Source: Dehalococcoidia bacterium (GTDB lineage: Bacteria > Chloroflexota > Dehalococcoidia > UBA6926). Taken from it: 12,987 nt of DNA. Position 1 is the stretch's first letter. Each line of letters starts with the position of its first letter. The stretch spans positions 1 through 12,987 of the forward strand of contig JAAXGS010000016.1 of assembly GCA_012271225.1 (NCBI GenBank), written 5' to 3'. Positions 6,193-12,309 of the stretch are shown here, in pieces. The notes beneath the pieces are model-generated. The model worked only from the letters and a program-made list of their open reading frames with translations. It had not been told where the DNA came from and searched no databases. A program made the position numbers and the translations under genes.

Positions 6193-7602
6193 ATGGCGAG
6201 GCAGACCGACAAGCCGTCCCCCGCGGCCGGGCCCGATATGTTCGAGCAGCAGCGAGAGCAGCGCGTCTCCCGTGAGGCGCCGCTCGCCGCCCGGATGCGC
6301 CCCGTCTCCCTTGACGAGTTTGTCGGGCAACAGCACATCGTCGGCGAGGGCCACGTCCTGCGCCGGTCCATTGAGAGCGACCAGGTGCCCTCCATCGTCC
6401 TGTGGGGGCCGCCCGGCACGGGCAAGACCACCTTGGCCCGCATCATCGCCCACATGACGCAGTCGCACTTTGAGCCGGTCAGCGCCGTGGAGTCCGGCGT
6501 TGCGGATCTGCGCCGCGTTCTTGCGGACGCCCGGCAGCGGCGCGGCCTGTCCGGCCAGCGCACCATCCTCTTCATCGATGAGATTCACCGGTTCAACAAG
6601 GCGCAGCAGGATGTTGTGCTGCCGCACGTCGAGGACGGCTCAGTCACGCTCATTGGCGCGACCACGGAGAACCCCGCATTTGAAATCGTCGCCCCTCTCC
6701 TCTCCCGCTCCCGCGTCTACACACTCAATGCCCTGACGGACGAGGAGATCAGGCAGCTCATAGACCGCGCGCTTGTCGATTCGGATCGGGGCCTGGGTCA
6801 ACTGCAGGCGCGCCTGGAGGATGATGCGGAGACCGCGTTGGTCACGCTGTCCGGCGGCGACGCCCGCACGGCGCTGACGGCGCTTGAGGTCGCAGCGAGC
6901 GCCACCCTGCCGGAGCCGGACGGCGGCCGCGTCATCGATCTCCAGACGATTGAGGACGCGATGCAGCACCGCGCCATCCGCTATGACAAGGGCGGTGAAG
7001 AGCATTACAACGTCATTTCCGCGTTCATCAAATCGATGCGCGCCTCGGACCCGGACGCTGCCCTGTACTGGATGGCCAGAATGGTGGAGGGCGGGGAGGA
7101 CCCGCTGTTCATCGTGCGGCGCATGGTGATCTTTGCCGCGGAGGACATCGGCCTGGCGGACCCGCAGGCGCTGGGCGTGGCCACGGCCTGCCAACAGGCC
7201 GTCCACTTTGTCGGGATGCCGGAGGGCTACCTGCCGATGGCGGAGGCATGCCTGTACCTGGCGTGCGCCCCCAAGAGCAACTCGGCGTATCGGGCGTACC
7301 TGGCCGCCCAGCAGGATGTGCGGAACTCCGGCGCGCTTCCGGTGCCGCTCCATCTGCGCAACGCCCCTCATCCCCTGATGAGCCGCATGGGGTATGCCAA
7401 CGGCTATAAGTACCCGCATGACTATCCGGGCCACATTGTTGATCAGCAGATGAGACCGGATGCGCTTGAGAGCCACCGCTATTATGAGCCGGGTGAGTTC
7501 GGCGCGGAGTCCGGGATCAGCGCCCGCCTGCGGGAGTACGCGGAACGCCGCCGCCGCGCCGCGGACGACTCACCGGAAGACGGCCGGGCGTCGGATGCGT
7601 AG
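6193..7602 (+). CDS. rarA: RarA/MgsA-type AAA+ ATPase (replication-associated recombination protein A)
   Basis: 469 residues from ATG 6193. RarA is a tetrameric AAA+ ATPase related to clamp loaders, acting at stalled replication forks and single-stranded DNA. Visible parts: EAPLAARMRPVSLDEFVGQ before the ATPase core; Walker A GPPGTGKT (72-79); Walker B ILFIDEIHRF with D129/E130; sensor-1 region GATTENPAF (about 155-163); an arginine in LLSRSRVY; sensor-2 region LSGGDARTAL; and the complete C-terminal tetramerisation region (HYNVISAFIKSMR, GGEDPLFIVRRM, AEDIGLADP, CAPKSNSAY, YKYPHDYPGH). Start choice is uncertain. ATG 6193 has AGGCGG (6180-6185) about 7 bases upstream. GTG 6166 would add nine residues, and M at 6238 would give the short N-terminus typical of many homologues. 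A TATAAT box lies at 6109-6114. Confidence 0.95.
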   Translation: MARQTDKPSPAAGPDMFEQQREQRVSREAPLAARMRPVSLDEFVGQQHIVGEGHVLRRSIESDQVPSIVLWGPPGTGKTTLARIIAHMTQSHFEPVSAVESGVADLRRVLADARQRRGLSGQRTILFIDEIHRFNKAQQDVVLPHVEDGSVTLIGATTENPAFEIVAPLLSRSRVYTLNALTDEEIRQLIDRALVDSDRGLGQLQARLEDDAETALVTLSGGDARTALTALEVAASATLPEPDGGRVIDLQTIEDAMQHRAIRYDKGGEEHYNVISAFIKSMRASDPDAALYWMARMVEGGEDPLFIVRRMVIFAAEDIGLADPQALGVATACQQAVHFVGMPEGYLPMAEACLYLACAPKSNSAYRAYLAAQQDVRNSGALPVPLHLRNAPHPLMSRMGYANGYKYPHDYPGHIVDQQMRPDALESHRYYEPGEFGAESGISARLREYAERRRRAADDSPEDGRASDA

Positions 7603-7628
7603 CCAGTCGCGGCTCGCCTGAGTAGAAT
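7600..7628 (+). promoter_or_regulatory. Candidate gatC promoter
   Basis: TAGCCA (7600-7605, overlapping the rarA stop) and TAGAAT (7623-7628) are separated by 17 bases; the -35 matches consensus at four of six positions. Predicted initiation near 7635 falls at the foot of the stem-loop at 7635-7652. Confidence 0.42.
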
Positions 7629-7634
7629 CATAAA

Positions 7635-7652
7635 GACGCGCCAAAGCGCGTC
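7635..7652 (+). other. Stem-loop at the predicted 5' end of the gatC mRNA
   Basis: Perfect 7-bp stem GACGCGC (7635-7641) and GCGCGTC (7646-7652) with loop CAAA. There is no T-run after it, so it is not a terminator for rarA. If transcription starts near 7635 it would cap the 5' end of the gatC message, upstream of the ribosome-binding site AGGGAGG (7665-7671). Confidence 0.45.
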
Positions 7653-7678
7653 GACACGCGGCACAGGGAGGTTGGAGA

Positions 7679-8011
7679 GTGTCTCAAGAGAACCCTGAGG
7701 GCGGCCCCTCCGGCCCGGAGCTTGTCCGGACCCTTGCGGAGTTGAGCCGCGTGGGAATGACGGACGAGGAGATCGTGGCGTTTGGCGGGCAGCTTGACGC
7801 GATTATCGAGAGCGTGTCCGCGCTCCAGGAGGTGGATACGACAGGCGTGGAGCCAACCGGCCATGCCATTGACCTGACCAACGTGTACCGCGAGGACGCG
7901 GGGCGCGAATCCTATCGGCGGGACGATATGTTGTCCAACGCCCCCGCCGCGCAGGAGGGGTACGTGCGCGTGCGGTACGTTTTTGGTGAGAACGAGGACA
8001 GCGCGCCCTAG
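7679..8011 (+). CDS. gatC: Asp-tRNA(Asn)/Glu-tRNA(Gln) amidotransferase subunit C
   Basis: 110 residues, typical size. GatC is the small subunit that clamps GatA to GatB in the GatCAB complex, which converts mischarged Glu-tRNA(Gln) and Asp-tRNA(Asn) to the correct aminoacyl-tRNAs. The sequence follows the family: LAELSRVGMTDEEI, a QLDAIIESVSALQEVDT helix, then VEPTGH, LTNVYREDAG and a C-terminal GYVRVRYVF. The GTG start is preceded by a strong Shine-Dalgarno AGGGAGG (7665-7671) at 7 bases. In many genomes gatC directly precedes gatA; here gatA lies 2.8 kb away on the other strand and gatB is not in the window. The gene has its own probable promoter and converges on the hydrolase gene, sharing CTAG at the stops. 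Confidence 0.9.
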   Translation: MSQENPEGGPSGPELVRTLAELSRVGMTDEEIVAFGGQLDAIIESVSALQEVDTTGVEPTGHAIDLTNVYREDAGRESYRRDDMLSNAPAAQEGYVRVRYVFGENEDSAP

Positions 8012-8017
8012 CGCGCT
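8000..8017. other. Palindromic stem-loop over the convergent stop codons
   Basis: AGCGCGC (8000-8006) and GCGCGCT (8011-8017) form a perfect 7-bp stem with loop CCTA. The loop and stem edge contain CTAG (8008-8011), in which both the gatC stop and the hydrolase stop are read, on opposite strands. No T-run follows on either strand, so intrinsic termination is doubtful, but it could slow polymerase or protect 3' ends of both transcripts. Confidence 0.4.
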
Positions 8018-8763
8018 TCAGAGGGCGGGTCCGCGGAGTCCGCAGGGCCAACTGCCTGGACAAGCCAGGATTCAAGCTTGTCCCGCAACTCTGTCTTTGC
8101 CGCGACAAGGCGGTGGTCCGCGTCAGGGTAGAGGATGAGCTCCTTGGGCTCTCCGGCCCACTCGTAGATGCGCTCCGCGTCCGTATACGGAAGAACGTCA
8201 TCCTCCCGGCCGTGGACGACAAGCAGGCGCCGCGGCGCGATTTCCGCGACGTCCTGCGCGCCGAACGTCTGGCCGGACAGGGAGGCGACGGCCGTCACGT
8301 GCGGCGAAAACGCCGCGGACTTGATCGCCACCGCGCCGTTTGACGAGTGGCCAACGAGGGCGAGGCGCGCCGCGCCGATCCCCCGCATGAATGAGATGCC
8401 GGCCAGAACGTCCGCCACAGCCTCAATGAACACCTCCGGGCGTCTCTGCCCAAGACGCAATGAGGTGACGCCGCGGGCGGTCAGCTCCCGCGCGACCTCT
8501 TCGTAGATGCCGTCCGCCGGGCCCTTGAGCTCGCGTCCGCCGCCGATGAAAATGACCGCGCCGTCCTGTCCCTCACGCGGGTGCAGGATGGCGCGAATAT
8601 CGCCCCGATTCGTCCCGATGACAAGATCGATGGTGCCGTCCTCATTGGGGCGCGCGGAGACGCCCGTGAATGTGACGACAAGGTCATCATCCTCCGGTGG
8701 CAGGCCGGAATCGTCGCCGTTCTGATGATTAGCCCGGCCATTTGATTCCGGATCAACCATCAT
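8008..8763 (-). CDS. Alpha/beta hydrolase, dienelactone-hydrolase-like or serine esterase
   Basis: 251 residues. After an acidic, disordered N-terminus (about 1-27) comes an alpha/beta-hydrolase fold. The nucleophile elbow is GHSSNG with S140, the acid is D188 in HGREDDVLPY and the base is H217 in YPDADHRL, so a full catalytic triad is present. The residue two after the nucleophile is Asn where the common GxSxG has Gly. GGGRELKGPADGIYEEVARELTARG (about 74-98) resembles the oxyanion region of small cytoplasmic hydrolases. No signal peptide, so cytoplasmic; substrate unknown. Two ATGs lie in tandem (8763 and 8760); AGAGGTG just upstream fits the second a little better. It is convergent with gatC and separated from the upstream aminotransferase gene by 91 bp, so it may be the last gene of that transcript. 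Confidence 0.82.
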   Translation of the reverse strand: MMVDPESNGRANHQNGDDSGLPPEDDDLVVTFTGVSARPNEDGTIDLVIGTNRGDIRAILHPREGQDGAVIFIGGGRELKGPADGIYEEVARELTARGVTSLRLGQRRPEVFIEAVADVLAGISFMRGIGAARLALVGHSSNGAVAIKSAAFSPHVTAVASLSGQTFGAQDVAEIAPRRLLVVHGREDDVLPYTDAERIYEWAGEPKELILYPDADHRLVAAKTELRDKLESWLVQAVGPADSADPPSEAR

Positions 8764-8854
8764 TCACCTCTCTTTGGCGCCTCTCCCTGGCGCGTGAGCG
8801 CTCATCGGGCTGCCCCCTTTTCGCGGGCGCGGCCGTCATTTGCCGCTCCGCCGC

Positions 8855-10090
8855 TCAGCGCCCCCGGGCGTGCCGTTTTACAAACCGCTCCATTCGCGTC
8901 AACGCCTCTTCGATCTGCTCGACGCTCGCCGCGTAGCAGCATCGCACGAATCCCTCGCCCGATGGCCCAAAGGCGCTCCCCGGCACCACCGCGACGCCCT
9001 CCTCCATCAGAAGGCGCTCCGCAAAGTCCTCGGATGACATTCCCGTTGACAGGATGGACGGGAACGCATAGAACGCTCCGCGCGGCTCGACGCAGTGCAG
9101 GCCGATTCGGCGCAGCCCGCGGACGAGCAGGCGGCGGCGGTGATCATACGCCTCCCGCATCTCCGCCACGTCACGCTCCCCCGTGCGCAATGCCTCCAGA
9201 GCCGCCGCCTGCGCCGTTGTTGGCGCGGACATCATCGTGTACTGATGCACCTTCATCATCGCCGCAATGATGTCCGCCGGCCCCGCCGCATACCCGACCC
9301 GCCAGCCCGTCATCGCGAATGACTTGGAGAAACCCCCCAACACGATCGTTCGATCCCGCGCCCCGTTCAGTGACGCGAACGACGTGAACGGCTCATCGGT
9401 CGAATACACAAGCCGGTCATAGATCTCGTCCGCGATGAGGAGCAGATCGCGGGTCTCTGCCAGCTCTGCGATTTCCGCCGCCGCGGCCCGATCCAGCACC
9501 GCCCCCGTGGGGTTGGCGGGATTATTGATCAGTACAGCGCGGGTGCGCGGCGTGACGCGCCGCTCTATCTCGGACGCGCGCAGGCGGAACTCATCCTCCA
9601 TCGCTGTTGGCGCAGTGATCAGTTTCCCGCCCGCCATGTGGACGACGGGAAAGTACGCCACATAGCACGGATCGCCGGTGATGACCTCATCATCAAGGTC
9701 CAGCGTCGCCCGCAGCGTCAGGTCGAGCGCTTCGGAGACGCCCACGGTGATGAGCAGTTCCGATTGCGGATCATACCGCGCGCCGTACAGCCGCTCCAGG
9801 TAGGCCGCAAGCTCGCCGCGCAATTCCGGCGTCCCATAGTTGGAGGTGTAGTGGGTGTGGCCGCGTTCCAGGGAATCGATGGCCGCCTCCCGGATATGCC
9901 ATGGCGTGACAAAGTCCGGCTCGCCCACTCCCAGCGAGATGATGCCCTCCTGCGATGCGATCAGGTCGAAGAACTTGCGGATGCCGGAGGGTGGGATGTC
10001 CTGCACGCGCCGCGCGATGCGGGGCCGAGCCGCTCCCGCGTCCTGCGGCGGGTCGGCGCGCTGTGCCGTGTGCTGCCTGTTCACGCGCAC
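8855..10090 (-). CDS. PLP-dependent aminotransferase, class I/II (AlaT/AspC-like)
   Basis: 411 residues, fold type I aminotransferase, cytoplasmic, transferring amino groups between an amino acid and a 2-oxo acid. Motifs in order: ISLGVGEPDF (51-60), HYTSNYGTPELR (80-91), GVSEALDL, NPANPTG (190-196), DEIYDRLVY with D221 and Y224, the PLP lysine K256 in GGFSKSFAMTGWRVGY, and a C-terminal VRCCYAAS carrying the expected substrate-carboxylate arginine. The start is GTG 10090, 3 bases after the AsnC-type stop; a second GTG two codons later is possible. The first 25 residues are poorly conserved. Pairing with an Lrp/AsnC regulator resembles Bacillus alaR-alaT, which would make this an alanine aminotransferase; aspartate or aromatic specificity cannot be excluded from sequence alone. 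Confidence 0.9.
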   Translation of the reverse strand: MRVNRQHTAQRADPPQDAGAARPRIARRVQDIPPSGIRKFFDLIASQEGIISLGVGEPDFVTPWHIREAAIDSLERGHTHYTSNYGTPELRGELAAYLERLYGARYDPQSELLITVGVSEALDLTLRATLDLDDEVITGDPCYVAYFPVVHMAGGKLITAPTAMEDEFRLRASEIERRVTPRTRAVLINNPANPTGAVLDRAAAAEIAELAETRDLLLIADEIYDRLVYSTDEPFTSFASLNGARDRTIVLGGFSKSFAMTGWRVGYAAGPADIIAAMMKVHQYTMMSAPTTAQAAALEALRTGERDVAEMREAYDHRRRLLVRGLRRIGLHCVEPRGAFYAFPSILSTGMSSEDFAERLLMEEGVAVVPGSAFGPSGEGFVRCCYAASVEQIEEALTRMERFVKRHARGR

Positions 10091-10093
10091 ACC

Positions 10094-10576
10094 CTACAGC
10101 GACAACGGCAGGCGCTGCGGCGCGTCATTCGGTGTCTCAAACAGTGTTCCGTCCTCCTTGTACCGCTTCAAAATGAAGCGTGTGGCCGTGCCCTGCACCG
10201 CGTCCAGGACTGCCAGCTTGCTCGTCACAAAGTTGGAGATGGCGTAGATGCTCTCGCCGGTTACCTGAACGGAGAGGTCAAAATCGCCGGAGACAAGGTG
10301 CATGGAGCGGACCTCAGGAAAGCGCGCGATGCGCGCCGCCACGGCGTCAAAGCCCACGTCCCGCTGCGGAGCGACGCGCACCTCAATCAGGGCCTGCACA
10401 TCGCCCCGGCCGAGGGCGTCCCAGTTGACCTGCGACTTGTACGAGACGATGACGCCCGATTTTTCCGCCTCGGCAATCGCCGCGCGAACGTCCTCAACGG
10501 ACCGGCCGGTCATCTCCGCGATGCGCTCTGGCGGCGTGCGTCCGTCCTGCTCAAGAATGCGAAGGATGTCTTCCAT
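10094..10576 (-). CDS. Lrp/AsnC-family transcriptional regulator
   Basis: 160 residues, standard Lrp/AsnC length. The N-terminal winged helix-turn-helix covers about 1-45 (ILRILEQDGRTPPERIAEMTGRSVEDV, then GVIVSYKSQVNW). The C-terminal ligand-sensing RAM domain covers about 58-137 and includes HLVSGDFDLSVQV, the usual GDxD turn. Such proteins form dimers and octamers that respond to amino acids. ATG 10576 is the natural start, since MEDILRILEQ is a normal family N-terminus. Its stop is 3 bases from the start of the aminotransferase gene, so the two are co-transcribed and the regulator most likely controls that gene and itself. A 249-bp region upstream holds possible binding repeats. Compared with the B. 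subtilis pair it would be AlaR-like; the amino acid sensed is inference. Confidence 0.9.
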   Translation of the reverse strand: MEDILRILEQDGRTPPERIAEMTGRSVEDVRAAIAEAEKSGVIVSYKSQVNWDALGRGDVQALIEVRVAPQRDVGFDAVAARIARFPEVRSMHLVSGDFDLSVQVTGESIYAISNFVTSKLAVLDAVQGTATRFILKRYKEDGTLFETPNDAPQRLPLSL

Positions 10577-10734
10577 GATCTAGTGTTGCCCGTCATTGCT
10601 GCCGTTGTTGTGAAAATGTTCCCTGCCTGCTTCCATCGACGTTCAGGGCGACCTTCCGGCGACTCGCCTGCCTGATGCCCTCACTGCGCTCAGGCTCGCA
10701 CGCCGCCCTGCTACTGAATGATACAGAGTTCGGG

Positions 10735-10773
10735 CAAGCGGTCCTGTTCGCAGGGGCGTTCACGCTCCGCTTG
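10735..10773. other. Predicted three-way-junction stem-loop element
   Basis: Outer arms CAAGCGG (10735-10741) and CCGCTTG (10767-10773) are perfectly complementary. Between them lie two small hairpins, CCTG-TTCG-CAGG (10743-10754) and GCG-TTCA-CGC (10756-10765), separated by single bases, so the whole segment is paired or loop. It folds on either strand; on the - strand it would be in the gatA 3' region or the regulator 5' region. No known RNA family recognised. Confidence 0.35.
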
Positions 10774-10802
10774 AATCAAGTCAAGGACTGAATCAGGTCA
10801 GG
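10770..10802. repeat. Dyad and imperfect tandem repeat (17-bp period)
   Basis: TGAATCAAGTCAAG (from 10772) recurs as TGAATCAGGTCAGG (from 10789), 12 of 14 bases the same. The first copy overlaps a perfect dyad CTTGA-A-TCAAG (10770-10780). Short spaced repeats upstream of an Lrp/AsnC gene could be operator half-sites; they lie about 195-225 bp from its start codon, which is far for direct autoregulation. Confidence 0.45.
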
Positions 10803-10825
10803 AACGCGCGGCGCGGTGTCACGAC

Positions 10826-12298
10826 TTACAGCGCAGGCCGGCGCGTGTGCCAATCCGTCGCCTGTTCATATGTGTAGGCGGCGCGGAGGATCGCCTCCTC
10901 TCCAAGGGAGGGGCCGATCAGCTGCAGGCCAACGGGCAGGCCGTTGACGAAGCCGCACGGCAGGCTGATGGCCGGAACCCCGGCGATGTTGACGGGGATC
11001 GTGCAGATGTCCGCCAGGTACATCTGCAGGGGGTTGTTCGTGCGCTCTCCCAGGCCGAACGGCACGGTGGGGGAGGTGGGCGTCAGCAGGACATCGTGGC
11101 GCGTAAAGGCGTCCTCATATTCTCGGCGGATGAGCGTCCGCACCTGCTGCGCCTTGCGGTAATAGGCGTCATAGTAGCCGGATGACAGGGCGTAGGCGCC
11201 AAGCAGGATGCGCCGCTTGACCTCCGGGCCAAAGCCGTGCTGCCGCGTTTTCTCCATCCCCTCCCACATGTCCGCCGCGCCGTCCCATGAATACCCGTAC
11301 TTGATGCCGTCGTATCGGGCGAGATTGGAGGATGCCTCAGAGGGCGCGAGGATGTAATAGACGGGCAGGGCGTGCTGCGTCATCGGCAGCGAGACCTCCC
11401 AGTCGACGATCGCGCCCGCCTGCTCCAGCACGCGCGCGGCCTGCAGCACAGTGTCCCGCACCTCCGGCTCCACGCCCGCGCCGAACATCTCCGTGACGAC
11501 GCCGATTTTCATGCCGCGCGCGTCAGGGATCAGCGCGCGGGTGTAGTCCGGCGCGTCACGGCGCAGGGAGGTTGAGTCCATCGCGTCGTGCCCCGCAATG
11601 GCGTTGAGCATCAGCGCGCCGTCCGTGACATTGGATGTGAGGGGGCCAATCTGGTCGAGCGACGAGGCGAAGGCGATGAGGCCGTGGCGGCTGACGACGC
11701 CGTAGGTCGGTTTGATGCCCGTGACACCGCAGAATGATGCCGGCTGGCGGATGGAGCCTCCGGTATCGGAGCCGAGCGCGATGAGTGTCTCGCCGGCTGC
11801 GATCGCCGCCGCCGATCCGCCGGATGAGCCGCCAGGCACGCGATTCGCGTTCCAGGGATTGTGCGTGGGAAAGAACGCCGAGTTCTCCGTGGATGATCCC
11901 ATCGCGAACTCATCCATGTTGGATTTGCCAACCAGGACGGCGCCGGCGTCGAGGAGCCGCTGCGCGGCGGTCGCCGTGTACGGGGGGCGAAAATCCCGCA
12001 GCATCCGGGAGGAGCATGTTGTTGGAATGCCCTCTGTGCACATGTTGTCCTTGAGCACAAGGGGGACTCCGGTCAGGGGGGTGGCGCGGCCCTCACGAAT
12101 ACGGCGGTCCGCCTCACGCGCCGCGCCGCGCGCCTGCTCCTCCGTGATCGTCACAAGGCCGCGCACGCGCGGCTCAACGGCGTGAATACGATTGAGGACG
12201 GCCTCGGTCAGTTCAACCGCGCTGATCTCGCCTGCGGCAAGCAGACGGGATGCCTCATGCGCGGAGAGATGATGGAGGGGAGTATCGCCGGTCGTCAT
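10826..12298 (-). CDS. gatA: Glutamyl-tRNA(Gln)/aspartyl-tRNA(Asn) amidotransferase subunit A
   Basis: 490 residues, normal length. GatA is the amidase subunit of GatCAB: it frees ammonia from glutamine, which is channelled to GatB to amidate Glu-tRNA(Gln) or Asp-tRNA(Asn). The amidase-signature triad is complete: K83 in GVPLVLKDNMCTEG, S158 in PGGSSGGSAAA and S182 in SDTGGSIRQPASFCGVTGIKPTYG. SRHGLIAFASSLDQIGP and the terminal GLPVGLQLIGP...YEQATDWHTRRP are GatA-type, distinguishing it from other amidases. ATG 12298 lies 11 bases after the tmk stop, so the two form one transcript; only a weak GAGCGG precedes the start. gatC is elsewhere (7679-8011, opposite strand) and gatB is outside the window. 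Use of GatCAB implies lack of GlnRS and/or AsnRS or a need for amidated tRNAs. Confidence 0.96.
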   Translation of the reverse strand: MTTGDTPLHHLSAHEASRLLAAGEISAVELTEAVLNRIHAVEPRVRGLVTITEEQARGAAREADRRIREGRATPLTGVPLVLKDNMCTEGIPTTCSSRMLRDFRPPYTATAAQRLLDAGAVLVGKSNMDEFAMGSSTENSAFFPTHNPWNANRVPGGSSGGSAAAIAAGETLIALGSDTGGSIRQPASFCGVTGIKPTYGVVSRHGLIAFASSLDQIGPLTSNVTDGALMLNAIAGHDAMDSTSLRRDAPDYTRALIPDARGMKIGVVTEMFGAGVEPEVRDTVLQAARVLEQAGAIVDWEVSLPMTQHALPVYYILAPSEASSNLARYDGIKYGYSWDGAADMWEGMEKTRQHGFGPEVKRRILLGAYALSSGYYDAYYRKAQQVRTLIRREYEDAFTRHDVLLTPTSPTVPFGLGERTNNPLQMYLADICTIPVNIAGVPAISLPCGFVNGLPVGLQLIGPSLGEEAILRAAYTYEQATDWHTRRPAL

Positions 12299-12309
12299 TG
12301 CCGATCCGC

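Larger units (their letters stand above)
10577..10825. other. Intergenic region between gatA and the asnC-type gene
   Basis: 249 bp with no convincing ORF on either strand. It lies after the gatA stop and before the regulator start on the - strand. It contains a foldable element (10735-10773), an 11-bp dyad and a 17-bp-period repeat (10770-10802), and GCCTGA/TCAGGC arms at 10670-10675 and 10690-10695. No clear -35/-10 pair and no terminator with a T-run could be found, so where gatA transcription ends is unclear. Confidence 0.6.

Noticed and set aside
8000..8017. Bidirectional rho-independent terminator
   Set aside because: The stem is perfect but no T-run follows on either strand, so it is listed only as a stem-loop.
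9638..10675. 345-residue + strand frame opposite the aminotransferase and regulator
   Set aside because: Entirely antisense to two genes with intact catalytic and HTH motifs; no domain is visible in it.
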